Part shown: piece after piece, positions 9,492 through 16,815 of the stretch | How the letters are laid out: the number at the start of each line of letters is the position of its first letter | Position numbering within the stretch: the stretch's first letter is position 1 | Assembly: GCF_029855125.1 (NCBI RefSeq) | Contig: NZ_CP123229.1 | Coordinates: 3,640,501 to 3,704,500, forward strand | Source: Methylocapsa sp. D3K7 | GTDB taxonomy: Bacteria > Pseudomonadota > Alphaproteobacteria > Rhizobiales > Beijerinckiaceae | Reading direction: 5' to 3' | Length of the DNA stretch: 64,000 nt | Translations under genes and position numbers: made by a program | Notes under the pieces: model-generated | Databases searched by the model: none | Told to the model about the DNA's origin: nothing | What the model saw: the letters and a program-made list of their open reading frames with translations, nothing else

Positions 9492-10037
9492 GCGTGCGGG
9501 TGCGCGGTCATGCCTTGCCTGTCTTGGCGATTTCCGTCGCTCTCGCCGGACTGCTGCTTGACCTTGCCGGGTAGGGAGGCGGCGGCGTCAATCTATGATG
9601 CATTATATAAGTCATTGAAATTATTGGCGCGCCGGTCAGGATAAAACTGCGAACACTTATGTGATTGAAATTGCAATATAAATTTGCAGAACACGGTGAG
9701 TGTCGGGCGCTGGAGCGGCTGCTTTTCATATCATGCGGGTGCCGAGCCGCTGCGGGACTTTCGTCGCAACCTAGCCACTCGGCCGCGCTCAGTAGGAGCG
9801 ACCTGCCGGATGTTACAACGCGTAGCAAAAAATCGACTCGCTCCCAAACTGAGACGGTGCATACACGATTGAGAAACATTTCGAGCGAGCCAGACAAACC
9901 GCAGCAACGAGTTCTCTCCACAAGACTTCGCATCCTATCAATTGAAAAAGGAAACATAGAAGTGAATGAGCGAGTGCGATGTGGCAAAACGCATGCCGGG
10001 TTGCGCGGTGCAACTCCAATTCAACAATAGGTGTCAC
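9492..10037. other. Intergenic stretch before the SxtJ/carbamoyltransferase genes
   Basis: No supported gene. Small ORFs on both strands here overlap one another and lack ribosome sites or recognisable products. The AT-rich patch around 9590-9690 is the most promoter-like part and could serve the three-gene set that starts at 10038. Nothing else seen. Confidence 0.5.
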
Positions 10038-10463
10038 ATGCAAACCCATGAAACAGTTTTGAGCTTCCGCAAAATTACACCCGGTTCGAATCGGAAGTTT
10101 AGCTTCGCCTTCAGTGCTCTTTTCATGATTTTAGGCCTTTGGCCGTTGTTTCGCTACGCAGGTTCACCGAAATGGTCAATGATTATCATTTCGGTGCCCT
10201 TGCTGGCTGTTGGTCTCCTTTTCCCCAATTTGTTGACGCCGCTGAACCGTATCTGGTTCAAGCTCGGCCTCGCCATGAACACAATTGTCAACCCAGTCGT
10301 GATGGCGATTTTGTTTTTCGGGGCGGTTGTCCCGCTTGGTTGGTATCTGCGTATAAAGGTTAAGGATCTTTTGCGCGTAAAAATGGACCCAGGGGCCGCA
10401 ACCTATTGGATCGAGCGTCAACCGCCGGGTCCAGCGCCAGACTCGATGAAAAAACAGTTCTGA
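10038..10463 (+). CDS. SxtJ-family small membrane protein
   Basis: A 141-residue protein starting MQTHETVLSFRKITPGSNRKF. Two or three hydrophobic helices follow (FSALFMILGLWPLF, MIIISVPLLAVGLLF, VVMAILFFGAVVPLGWYL), then a short polar tail ending in QPPGPAP. The helix pattern, size and position directly before a DUF5989 protein and a carbamoyltransferase match the SxtJ family, named from the saxitoxin cluster but widespread in polysaccharide loci. The ORF is open further upstream, but the in-frame upstream part is not hydrophobic or conserved-looking, so ATG 10038 is preferred. Function is unknown; association with carbamoylation is inferred from recurrent neighbourhood. Confidence 0.82.
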   Translation: MQTHETVLSFRKITPGSNRKFSFAFSALFMILGLWPLFRYAGSPKWSMIIISVPLLAVGLLFPNLLTPLNRIWFKLGLAMNTIVNPVVMAILFFGAVVPLGWYLRIKVKDLLRVKMDPGAATYWIERQPPGPAPDSMKKQF

Positions 10464-10473
10464 GGAATAACCA

Positions 10474-10623
10474 ATGTCAATTGTTGCTGAACTGCTCGAG
10501 TTCCTGGGCGCGCGAAAGAAATTCTGGTTGCTGCCCCTACTCGTACTTTTCCTGATCTTCGGCGGCTTGTTCGTCCTCAGCCAAGGCTCAGTCGTCGCGC
10601 CCTTTATCTATACGCTTTTTTGA
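10474..10623 (+). CDS. DUF5989-type 49-residue membrane protein
   Basis: ATG at 10474 follows GAGGAATAACC. The product has a short amphipathic start (SIVAELLEFLGARKKFW), one transmembrane helix (LLPLLVLFLIFGGLFVL) and an SQGSVVAPFIYTLF ending, which matches the DUF5989 pattern. It lies 10 bases after the SxtJ-like gene and 10 bases before the carbamoyltransferase, so the three are almost certainly one transcription unit. Confidence 0.85.
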   Translation: MSIVAELLEFLGARKKFWLLPLLVLFLIFGGLFVLSQGSVVAPFIYTLF

Positions 10624-10633
10624 AGAACCTGAG

Positions 10634-12475
10634 ATGCTCGTCCTTGGCATTTCCTCGTTCTATCACGACAGTGCCGCCGCACTCGTCCGCGACGGCGAGA
10701 TCGTCGCCGCTGCACAAGAAGAGCGCTTCACCCGCACGAAACACGACCCTGGCTTCCCCGCCAACGCGATAGCCTATTGCCTCAAGGAGGCCAACATTGA
10801 CTCTGGCGCTGTCGATCGCGTCGTCTTTTACGAAAAGCCATTCCTGAAATTCGAACGGCTTATTGAAACTTATCTCGCGTTCGCGCCGCGCGGCTTTACC
10901 TCGTTTCGCAAAGCCATGCCGCTGTGGATCGGCGAAAAACTGTTTCAGCGTGATCATCTTCAACGCGAACTCGCGTTGGTCGATCCGGCACTCGGCGAGA
11001 AGGCCAAATTGCGCTTTTGCGAACATCATTTTTCCCACGCGTCTTCAGCCTATTATCCGTCTCCGTTTCAATCATCGCTTGTCTTGACGATGGACGGCGT
11101 CGGAGAATGGGCGACGGCCTCAGCCGGGATCGGTAGCGGCAACAAGTTAGACATCGTCAAGGAAATTCATTTCCCCCATTCTCTCGGGCTGCTCTACTCC
11201 GCTTTCACCTATTACACCGGCTTCAAGGTCAATTCGGGCGAATACAAAGTCATGGGGCTAGCGCCCTACGGCGAGCCGAAATATGCAAACGCGATCCTGG
11301 AGCACTTGATCGATGTGAAGCCGGATGGGTCGTTCCGGCTAAACCTCGATTATTTTTCCTTTTGCACCGGCCTAACGATGACTGGTCCCCGCTTCGACGC
11401 GATTTTCGGCGGCGCGCCGCGCCGTCCAGATCAACCGCTTGAGCAACGCCACATGGATCTCGCGGCCTCAATCCAGGCGGTGACGGAGGACGTGGTGTTG
11501 CGCCTGACACGCTCGCTTGCTGCTCAAACGGGGCTTCGAAATCTCTGTCTCGCCGGAGGCGTGGCCTTGAATTGCGTCGCCAATGACAAGATTTTTCGTG
11601 ACGGCTGCTTCGATGGGATTTTCGTCCAGCCGGCGGCCGGTGACGCCGGCGGCGCGCTTGGCGCAGCACTTGCCGTCTATCACGCCGAAAATCATAGGAG
11701 CGATCGCAAGGCCGCCATGCAAAAGCGGGACGCCATGCGAGGCGCATATCTAGGGCCGTGCTACGAACAAAGTGATATCGAACGGCGGCTGACAAAAAGT
11801 GGCGCCGTTTTCGCCGTCGTCGACGAAGCTGCGCTGATCGAGCAGACGGCGGCGGCCCTCGCGGATGGGCAGGCGGTCGGCTGGCATCAGGGCCGGATGG
11901 AGTTCGGCCCGCGTGCGCTCGGCAATCGTTCGATTCTCGGCGATCCGCGTTGCCCGGCCATGCAGAAGGCGCTGAACCTCAAGGTCAAATACCGCGAAAG
12001 TTTTCGCCCCTTCGCGCCGTCGGTGCTGCGCGAGCGCGTCGCGGACTGGTTCGAGATCGACGCGGATTCACCTTATATGCTACTCGTTGCCAATGTGAAA
12101 CCCGAGCACTGCCGGACGATGTCGGCCGAGGAACAAGCGCTGTTCGGCATCGACAAATTGAACGTCGTGCGTTCGGATATCCCGGCCGTCACACATGTCG
12201 ATTATTCGGCTCGCGTCCAGACCGTTCATAAGGAAACGAACCCGCGCTACCACGCCTTGATTAGCAGATTCGAACAATTGACCGGCTGTCCCGTGCTTGT
12301 TAACACGAGTTTTAACGTGCGCGGTGAGCCCATTGTCTGCACGCCGGAAGATGCATTTGCCTGCTTCATGGGCACCGGCATCGAGTTTCTCGCGATCGGA
12401 AATTGCATACTTCACAAAGACAAGCAGAACCCTACGCTCGCCCGCGATTATAAGAACGTTTTCGCGCCAGATTGA
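10634..12475 (+). CDS. Carbamoyltransferase (NodU/CmcH family)
   Basis: A 613-residue protein that transfers a carbamoyl group from carbamoyl phosphate, through carbamoyl-AMP, to an acceptor hydroxyl. The N-terminal TsaD-like domain starts LGISSFYHDSAAALV, with QEERFTR and the metal-binding histidines in CEHHFSHASSAYYPS around residue 135. GGVALNCVAN lies near residue 312. The C-terminal domain has GPRALGNRSILGDPR around residue 425 and PVLVNTSFNVRGEP near residue 550. Length is normal for the family. Coupled to SxtJ and DUF5989 genes, so the substrate is probably a surface sugar rather than a nodulation factor, which is inference. Part of its 3' end is duplicated at 13155. Confidence 0.95.
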   Translation: MLVLGISSFYHDSAAALVRDGEIVAAAQEERFTRTKHDPGFPANAIAYCLKEANIDSGAVDRVVFYEKPFLKFERLIETYLAFAPRGFTSFRKAMPLWIGEKLFQRDHLQRELALVDPALGEKAKLRFCEHHFSHASSAYYPSPFQSSLVLTMDGVGEWATASAGIGSGNKLDIVKEIHFPHSLGLLYSAFTYYTGFKVNSGEYKVMGLAPYGEPKYANAILEHLIDVKPDGSFRLNLDYFSFCTGLTMTGPRFDAIFGGAPRRPDQPLEQRHMDLAASIQAVTEDVVLRLTRSLAAQTGLRNLCLAGGVALNCVANDKIFRDGCFDGIFVQPAAGDAGGALGAALAVYHAENHRSDRKAAMQKRDAMRGAYLGPCYEQSDIERRLTKSGAVFAVVDEAALIEQTAAALADGQAVGWHQGRMEFGPRALGNRSILGDPRCPAMQKALNLKVKYRESFRPFAPSVLRERVADWFEIDADSPYMLLVANVKPEHCRTMSAEEQALFGIDKLNVVRSDIPAVTHVDYSARVQTVHKETNPRYHALISRFEQLTGCPVLVNTSFNVRGEPIVCTPEDAFACFMGTGIEFLAIGNCILHKDKQNPTLARDYKNVFAPD

Positions 12476-12490
12476 CAGCTCCTTTCCCAG

Positions 12491-13153
12491 TCACTGAAAT
12501 CCCGCGACCAGAATCCCAGGCACGTGATATTCGATGTAATCTTTAATTATTGAAGCTTTTAGGCGGTTCGCCAATGGCGTTGGATGGCCATCGCCCCTGA
12601 TAATGAGTTGGGCGCCGTTGGCTGCCTCTCGCGCGAGGGAGACGTCCACGACCAGGGCACCGCCACCCCGCAACCGATGAACGATTTCGTCATCGCTGAA
12701 ACCCATCCCCTCGAGATAGCTAGGGTTCCGGATATAAGGGATGAGAGTTGCGACGTTTTATTTCTCCTTGGCGAGCTTTGCGGCCGCGAGCAAGATCCTG
12801 ACGTAGAGCTCCAAGTCTTCGTGAGTAACCCTCTGAAGATAACGCTCGGTGAACAAACGATAGGATTCCATGTCCTCGAGCCATTCGCGCACCCCAAGGC
12901 TCAGCAGGCCCCCTTCAACACGACCTGGTCGTTCTCCAGCGTATATCGAGGCCACCGGCGCACCCAAAAGGGCTTACAGGCTGTTCATTCGGCATGTCCA
13001 GCCACCGTCAGGAAAATGAAGAGCCGCGGCTGTTTGCCGATCACTCTATCGAAGCGGCCTATTTGCAATTCCGCCAAAAACTGCTGTGGTCCATAGCCTG
13101 GATAGCCAAGATTGAGCACTCTTTGCTTGCGCCCTAGAAAATCCGCGAATTAC
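12491..13153 (-). pseudogene. Decayed partial copy of the SGNH hydrolase gene
   Basis: Reading the minus strand gives a collinear relative of the C-terminal half of the protein at 13310-14512: FADFLGRKQRVLNLGYPGYG, then PRLFIFLTVAGHAE, REWLEDMESYRLF, HEDLELYVRILL and GDGHPTPLANRLKAS. It is broken by several stops (at the FADFLG start, after AGHAE, after LKGAC and after KLAKEK), and it lacks the N-terminal half and the GDS motif. It is therefore a non-functional remnant from the local tandem duplication. Confidence 0.85.
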
Positions 13154-13154
13154 T

Positions 13155-13294
13155 GTGGTAGCGTGTCCGCAAGATGCGCTACCTCCTTCATGGGATCGAG
13201 ATCTGGTTTCCGACGTGGAAACTTACTTTCCCAAGAAGGATAAAGAACACCGCGCGCTCACCCGCGATTGTAAGAATGCCTTCGCGCAGATTGA
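13155..13294 (+). pseudogene. Remnant of a second carbamoyltransferase 3' end
   Basis: Translation gives VACPQDAL, matching VCTPEDAF of the real carbamoyltransferase. After a frameshift it gives KKDKEHRALTRDCKNAFAQID, matching HKDKQNPTLARDYKNVFAPD at its C-terminus. The nucleotide match runs from about CTGTGGTAGCGTGTCCGC to the stop at 13292-13294. Only the last ~47 codons are represented. Confidence 0.8.
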
Positions 13295-13309
13295 CGGCCG
13301 GCTCGCCAT

Positions 13310-14512
13310 TCATTGCAGTCCAGAAAACAGAATTCCAGACATGTGATGTTCAATGTAATCTATAATTATTGAAGCCCGGAGGCGATTTGCCAATGGCGTC
13401 GGATGGCCATCCCCTGGGATATTGATCACCGCGCCAGTGGCTTTCTCTTTGGCAAGCGACGCATCGATTACAACTGCTCCGCCCTCCCGCAGCCTCGCGA
13501 TGATGGAGTCATCGCTAAAGCCAGTCCCACGGAAATACTCGTCTCTCTCGCGGAGATAAGGGATGAGTGTCGCGACGCCGTATTTTTCCTTGGCAAGTTG
13601 TACGATGGACACTACCGTCCTAATGTAGAGTTCAATATCATCATGGCCGATTCTCATACGATAGGGCTTGATAAAATAGCGATAGGATGCCGTGTTCTCG
13701 AGCCATTCCCGGAGCCAGAGGCTTGGGCCATCGTAGCACGCGCCTTCGAACACGAGCCTGCCATCCTCGATCGCATAATGCGGCCCCAATCGCAGCCAAT
13801 GGGGCTTGCAGGCGGTTCGCTCGGCATGCCACGGCGCCGTCATGAAAATAAAGAGCTGCGGCCGCGAGCCGATCAGCGGATCGAATAGACCCGTCTCCAT
13901 CTCGCGCAAGACTTGCTGCGGCCCATAGCCGCCGAAACCGAGATTGAGAACCCGCTTCTTGCGGCCGAGCAGATCGGCGAAAAGCTGAGGCAATGTGTTG
14001 GCATCGTTCACACCTAGGCCGAAAGTAAAGGAATCACCGAAAAAGGCGATCGCCGGACCCTTCTCGCTGGAAACGGTCTGTCGGAGAAGATTCGCATCGA
14101 TTGTGTAGTCGGCAAGATAGATCACCGCGCCGGTTTTTGGATCACGTCTTTCTGCATGGAAGCGCCCGGCATGTTCAGGACCAAAGCCGATGACGGGCCG
14201 ATTAACCGACCAGCCTTTTGTGACGGTCATCATGATTTTTGGTTCGAGTACAATCGCTACACCCTCGAGTATGCACAGGCTGAAGGCAAGCGACGCTAGG
14301 ACGATGAGGCCATCGCGAGCTTTCCCACGCAAAAGCGCAGCCAAATCTGCTACAATCAAAAAGACAAAGAGAAAAGTGAATAACCGAAAGGCAGGCCCAG
14401 GATGGCCCACCTCCATCCACACGATGAGCATAAGCAAGACCGGTATCACAGCAAGCCGCAGCACCAAGAACGGCTTTCCGTTGGCTAGCAAAATCAAAAC
14501 TGATTTGTGCAT
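13310..14512 (-). CDS. Membrane-anchored SGNH/GDSL hydrolase
   Basis: About 400 residues from ATG 14512, chosen because AGGAACT lies just upstream and the longer frame adds only unconserved sequence. The N-terminal third has three or four hydrophobic helices. The catalytic domain starts at FFGDSFTFGLGV (block I, nucleophile serine). LGFGGYGPQQV follows, and the block V motif PGDGHPTPLANRL supplies the Asp/His pair. Such proteins deacetylate or acylate surface glycans. It is convergent with the carbamoyltransferase and sits in the polysaccharide locus, so O-acyl or similar decoration of the glycan is likely but unproven. Confidence 0.82.
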   Translation of the reverse strand: MHKSVLILLANGKPFLVLRLAVIPVLLMLIVWMEVGHPGPAFRLFTFLFVFLIVADLAALLRGKARDGLIVLASLAFSLCILEGVAIVLEPKIMMTVTKGWSVNRPVIGFGPEHAGRFHAERRDPKTGAVIYLADYTIDANLLRQTVSSEKGPAIAFFGDSFTFGLGVNDANTLPQLFADLLGRKKRVLNLGFGGYGPQQVLREMETGLFDPLIGSRPQLFIFMTAPWHAERTACKPHWLRLGPHYAIEDGRLVFEGACYDGPSLWLREWLENTASYRYFIKPYRMRIGHDDIELYIRTVVSIVQLAKEKYGVATLIPYLRERDEYFRGTGFSDDSIIARLREGGAVVIDASLAKEKATGAVINIPGDGHPTPLANRLRASIIIDYIEHHMSGILFSGLQ

Positions 14513-14841
14513 TCGGCGAGTTCCTATCCATTTATTACTTCGGTTGGGGTAACGCATATGTGGAAAGCCATGCGCGAAGGGATATTTTGACGCTTCGTAC
14601 GAATGGACGGGACCGTCATATGTACGGCCTATCCTTATGGCGGCTGCTGGCCGCTGGCCTTGATGAATTTCGCGACGCGGAAGATTTGCAGAAATACGCG
14701 CATCGAAACGCATCGTCTTATACGGCTATGCTCGCATCGGGATTGCGTCTCAGAGGTGCATCGTCTCCCTTATTCTCGGACCTAGACAGACCCTCGACAC
14801 ACGCGGTTTAGGGGTAGCCGCGTGTGACGGATTGGAATGGA
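14513..14841. other. Intergenic stretch without a supported gene
   Basis: Two short overlapping plus-strand ORFs compete in this stretch and neither has a recognisable product. The only structured feature is the inverted repeat at 14798-14826. The right boundary is the end of a minus-strand 66-residue membrane protein gene. Confidence 0.5.
14798..14826. terminator. Possible hairpin downstream of the 66-residue membrane protein gene
   Basis: CACACGCGG and CCGCGTGTG form a perfect 9-bp stem around an 11-base loop. It lies 16 bases past the minus-strand gene end at 14842. There is no clear T-run on either strand, so classical Rho-independent termination is doubtful. It could be an RNA-stabilising stem or a protein site. 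Confidence 0.4.
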
Positions 14842-15042
14842 TTAAAAGAAGGGCTCTCCCAGCTCGAAGATTGGGAAAGGGAGAAGGCCGAGAATGCCAG
14901 CGGCATAGAGGACGTAGACCAAACAGATGATTAGGGCGTCCACCAAGATTATCGCTTTAACAGTGGCTGGCCATGCATTGGGAGGAAGAACGTTCGTCGC
15001 GCTGCTACGGGCGTCGCTGATCCGCAGGTTGAAAGAGAGCAT
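14842..15042 (-). CDS. Small membrane protein of unknown function (66 residues)
   Basis: A strong TTTTGGAGGACATTCG precedes the ATG, which is the main reason to accept the gene. The product has a polar N-terminus, one clear transmembrane helix (AIILVDALIICLVYVLYAAGILGLL) and a short FPIFELGEPFF tail. No family recognised. It lies upstream (same strand) of nothing obvious and may be monocistronic. Confidence 0.6.
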   Translation of the reverse strand: MLSFNLRISDARSSATNVLPPNAWPATVKAIILVDALIICLVYVLYAAGILGLLPFPIFELGEPFF

Positions 15043-15359
15043 CGAATGTCCTCCAAAAATGTCGCTGGAGAAGCTGTCCAGCCTCGTGAATGTGCTTCTT
15101 CTGAATGGATGATCGGGCGCTGCGCCGCATAACGAAAATAACGGTGCCTAGACGCGCAATCGAAGTGCTCGGGATTCACCACTCTCGTTTCCGAAAACCC
15201 AGGCTCAGGTCGTGCGTAGCGCACGGCCACAACCCCGGAGAGGATCAGCGAAAGGAGCGCCGCGAAGAAAATTATTCCACGCCGTAAAGCTTCGTAATGA
15301 AGCGCGGGGAGAGCCCCTTCCCGTTGTGCCCGCTGGTGAGGCATTCGCTCTCAACAATT
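15043..15359. other. Intergenic stretch with an unsupported overlapping ORF
   Basis: A minus-strand ORF from 15344 to 14949 contains one hydrophobic segment (IIFFAALLSLILSGVVAV) but has no ribosome site and overlaps the well-supported 66-residue gene. I do not count it as a gene. It could be a remnant of a small membrane protein gene. Nothing else is evident. Confidence 0.45.
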
Positions 15360-15866
15360 TCAAAGAGGCGGGCCGGGAGGGCCGAAGGGAGGAAACAGAG
15401 GAAGTGGATGGATGACCGAATCCGCCAGGGTGCGCTTCTGGTCTGAGGTCAGCGCGACTGAGAATTTCTTAGCCGCCGCCGTTAAAGCGCGGTCGGCTTC
15501 GAAGAATGCGGCGAGACCCCTCTGGTGGAAGTCGAGTTCGGCAACGGTGTCGTTGCCGGCCGGGGGCGCTTCATCGCACACGCTGCGGATCGCTGGAACC
15601 GCTGCGGAGGATTCTGCGACGAAAGAGTCCCAATTCGGACGCTGACTCGGTTGCAGATCAAGCTTGGCCTCCGTGAACGCCATTTTCGCTTTGAAAAGGG
15701 CGTCTTCATCGGCGCAGAACTTTTGTAACTTTTCGGCTGCGGGCGGGAAACTGCCAGAACGCGGCACTGGCGCGGTCCCGGCAAGGGTCGTACCCGAGCT
15801 AACAAGCCCCAAGATTGAGCTTGATAGCCCCAACCCCGCGAGGAGGAAGTAGTTTTTCGGGTGCAT
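15360..15866 (-). CDS. Spy/CpxP-like (LTxxQ-motif) periplasmic protein
   Basis: A 168-residue protein with AAAAGGAGATCTTG before ATG 15866. The signal peptide is MHPKNYFLLAGLGLSSSILGLVSSGTTLAG. The helical mature part contains two LTxxQ-like motifs, LQPSQRPNWDSF near residue 72 and LTSDQKRTLAD near residue 140. The C-terminus is proline-rich (PLPLFPPFGPPGPPL). Spy/CpxP proteins bind misfolded envelope proteins and tune two-component sensors. It is divergent from a response regulator/histidine kinase pair 230 bases away, which fits a feedback partner of that system. Confidence 0.75.
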   Translation of the reverse strand: MHPKNYFLLAGLGLSSSILGLVSSGTTLAGTAPVPRSGSFPPAAEKLQKFCADEDALFKAKMAFTEAKLDLQPSQRPNWDSFVAESSAAVPAIRSVCDEAPPAGNDTVAELDFHQRGLAAFFEADRALTAAAKKFSVALTSDQKRTLADSVIHPLPLFPPFGPPGPPL

Positions 15867-16095
15867 CAAGATCTCCTTTTGTTGACTTGATGCTCATTTA
15901 TCGCATGTGTGTATTTCAGTGCTTTTTCTGCTCCATCACAAATATTTCTGAGTTATGCGGCCAATCTCAAGTGCATATTGCAGACCGGATTTCGGGGCGC
16001 TTCTCGAACGGTCAATTCAGTCTCCAAGGGGAAACAATCGAGAAATATTTCCTATTTAGGCAACTACAGCGGGAAAAAGTCGGATCGAATCAGCC
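15867..16095. promoter_or_regulatory. Divergent promoter region, Spy-like gene / two-component system
   Basis: This 229-base interval lies between a minus-strand Spy/CpxP-like gene and the plus-strand regulator gene. It contains AT-rich segments near 15890-15960 and 16030-16070. Promoters for both directions and probably the regulator's own binding site must lie here. I could not identify convincing -35/-10 pairs or direct repeats. Confidence 0.45.
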
Positions 16096-16815
16096 GTGAA
16101 AAATATCGATGCAATCCTCCTTGTGGAGGACGATACGGAAATTGGTGCACTGATATCGCGCTATCTCTCGGCGCATCAAATCGAAGTGGTCGTCGTCACG
16201 AACGGCAAGTCTATGGACGTCGCACTTGCAGACCGCACATTTGATCTTCTGCTCCTTGATCTTAATTTACCTGGCGAGGATGGTCTGTCGATTTGCCGTA
16301 GGGTTCGGGCGGAATTGGCACTCCCGATCATCATCGTGACGGCGCAAGGGGAGGATATCGATAGAATCATCGGCCTGGAGGTGGGGGCGGATGATTACGT
16401 CGTCAAACCTTTCAATCCGCGTGAACTATTGGCCAGAATTCGCTCCGTGTTACGCCGTGCAAGCATCGCGGTGCCGAGTAAGAAGGGCACGGATCGCGGG
16501 CACTACCGGTTCTCCGGCTGGAGCGTTGATATATTGGCGCGGCAGGTCATCGCGCCATCTGGCGTGAAGGTCGCAATGACTGGCGCCGAATTTGATCTCT
16601 TGTATGCACTGTGTGAACACCCCAATCGCGTCCTGACGCGTGAACAACTTATCAACATGACCCATGGTCCGACAACGGGGCCGTTCGAGCGGAGCATCGA
16701 TGTTCTTGTCAGTCGGCTACGGCAAAAACTCGAGGCAGATCCCAAGAACCCCATGCTCATAGAAACCGTTCGTGCGGAGGGGTATATGTTTACGCCACAG
16801 GTCACACGCCCATGA
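16096..16815 (+). CDS. OmpR-family response regulator
   Basis: A 239-residue protein with a GTG start. The receiver domain has the acidic pair VEDD at residues 11-13, the phospho-acceptor aspartate in LLLLDLNLPGEDG near residue 55, ITVAQ-like IIIVTAQGED and the lysine in DYVVKPFNPREL near residue 105. The C-terminal winged helix shows LTGAEFDLL-type MTGAEFDLLYAL, VLTREQLI and the recognition region SIDVLVSRLRQKLE. Its last codon overlaps the kinase start (ATGA), so the two are co-translated. Confidence 0.95.
   Translation: MKNIDAILLVEDDTEIGALISRYLSAHQIEVVVVTNGKSMDVALADRTFDLLLLDLNLPGEDGLSICRRVRAELALPIIIVTAQGEDIDRIIGLEVGADDYVVKPFNPRELLARIRSVLRRASIAVPSKKGTDRGHYRFSGWSVDILARQVIAPSGVKVAMTGAEFDLLYALCEHPNRVLTREQLINMTHGPTTGPFERSIDVLVSRLRQKLEADPKNPMLIETVRAEGYMFTPQVTRP

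Larger units (their letters stand above)
12335..13294. repeat. Diverged tandem duplication of the carbamoyltransferase/SGNH junction
   Basis: The convergent gene-end junction occurs twice. Copy A holds the true carbamoyltransferase end (to 12475) plus a decayed SGNH end (12491-13153). Copy B holds a decayed carbamoyltransferase end (13155-13294) plus the intact SGNH gene (from 13310). The inter-gene spacers are visibly alike (TATTCGATGTAATCTTTAA versus TGTTCAATGTAATCTATAA). The junction between copies is near 13154. The unit is about 0.82 kb and the copies have diverged, so the event is old. Confidence 0.85.

Noticed and set aside
10085..10110. GGTTCGAATC near 10087, resembling a tRNA T-loop
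   Set aside because: It lies in the SxtJ-like coding sequence and no acceptor or anticodon stem can be formed around it.
14949..15344. Minus-strand 131-residue ORF with a hydrophobic segment
   Set aside because: It overlaps the 66-residue gene that has a strong ribosome site, has none itself, and its second half is low-complexity and basic.
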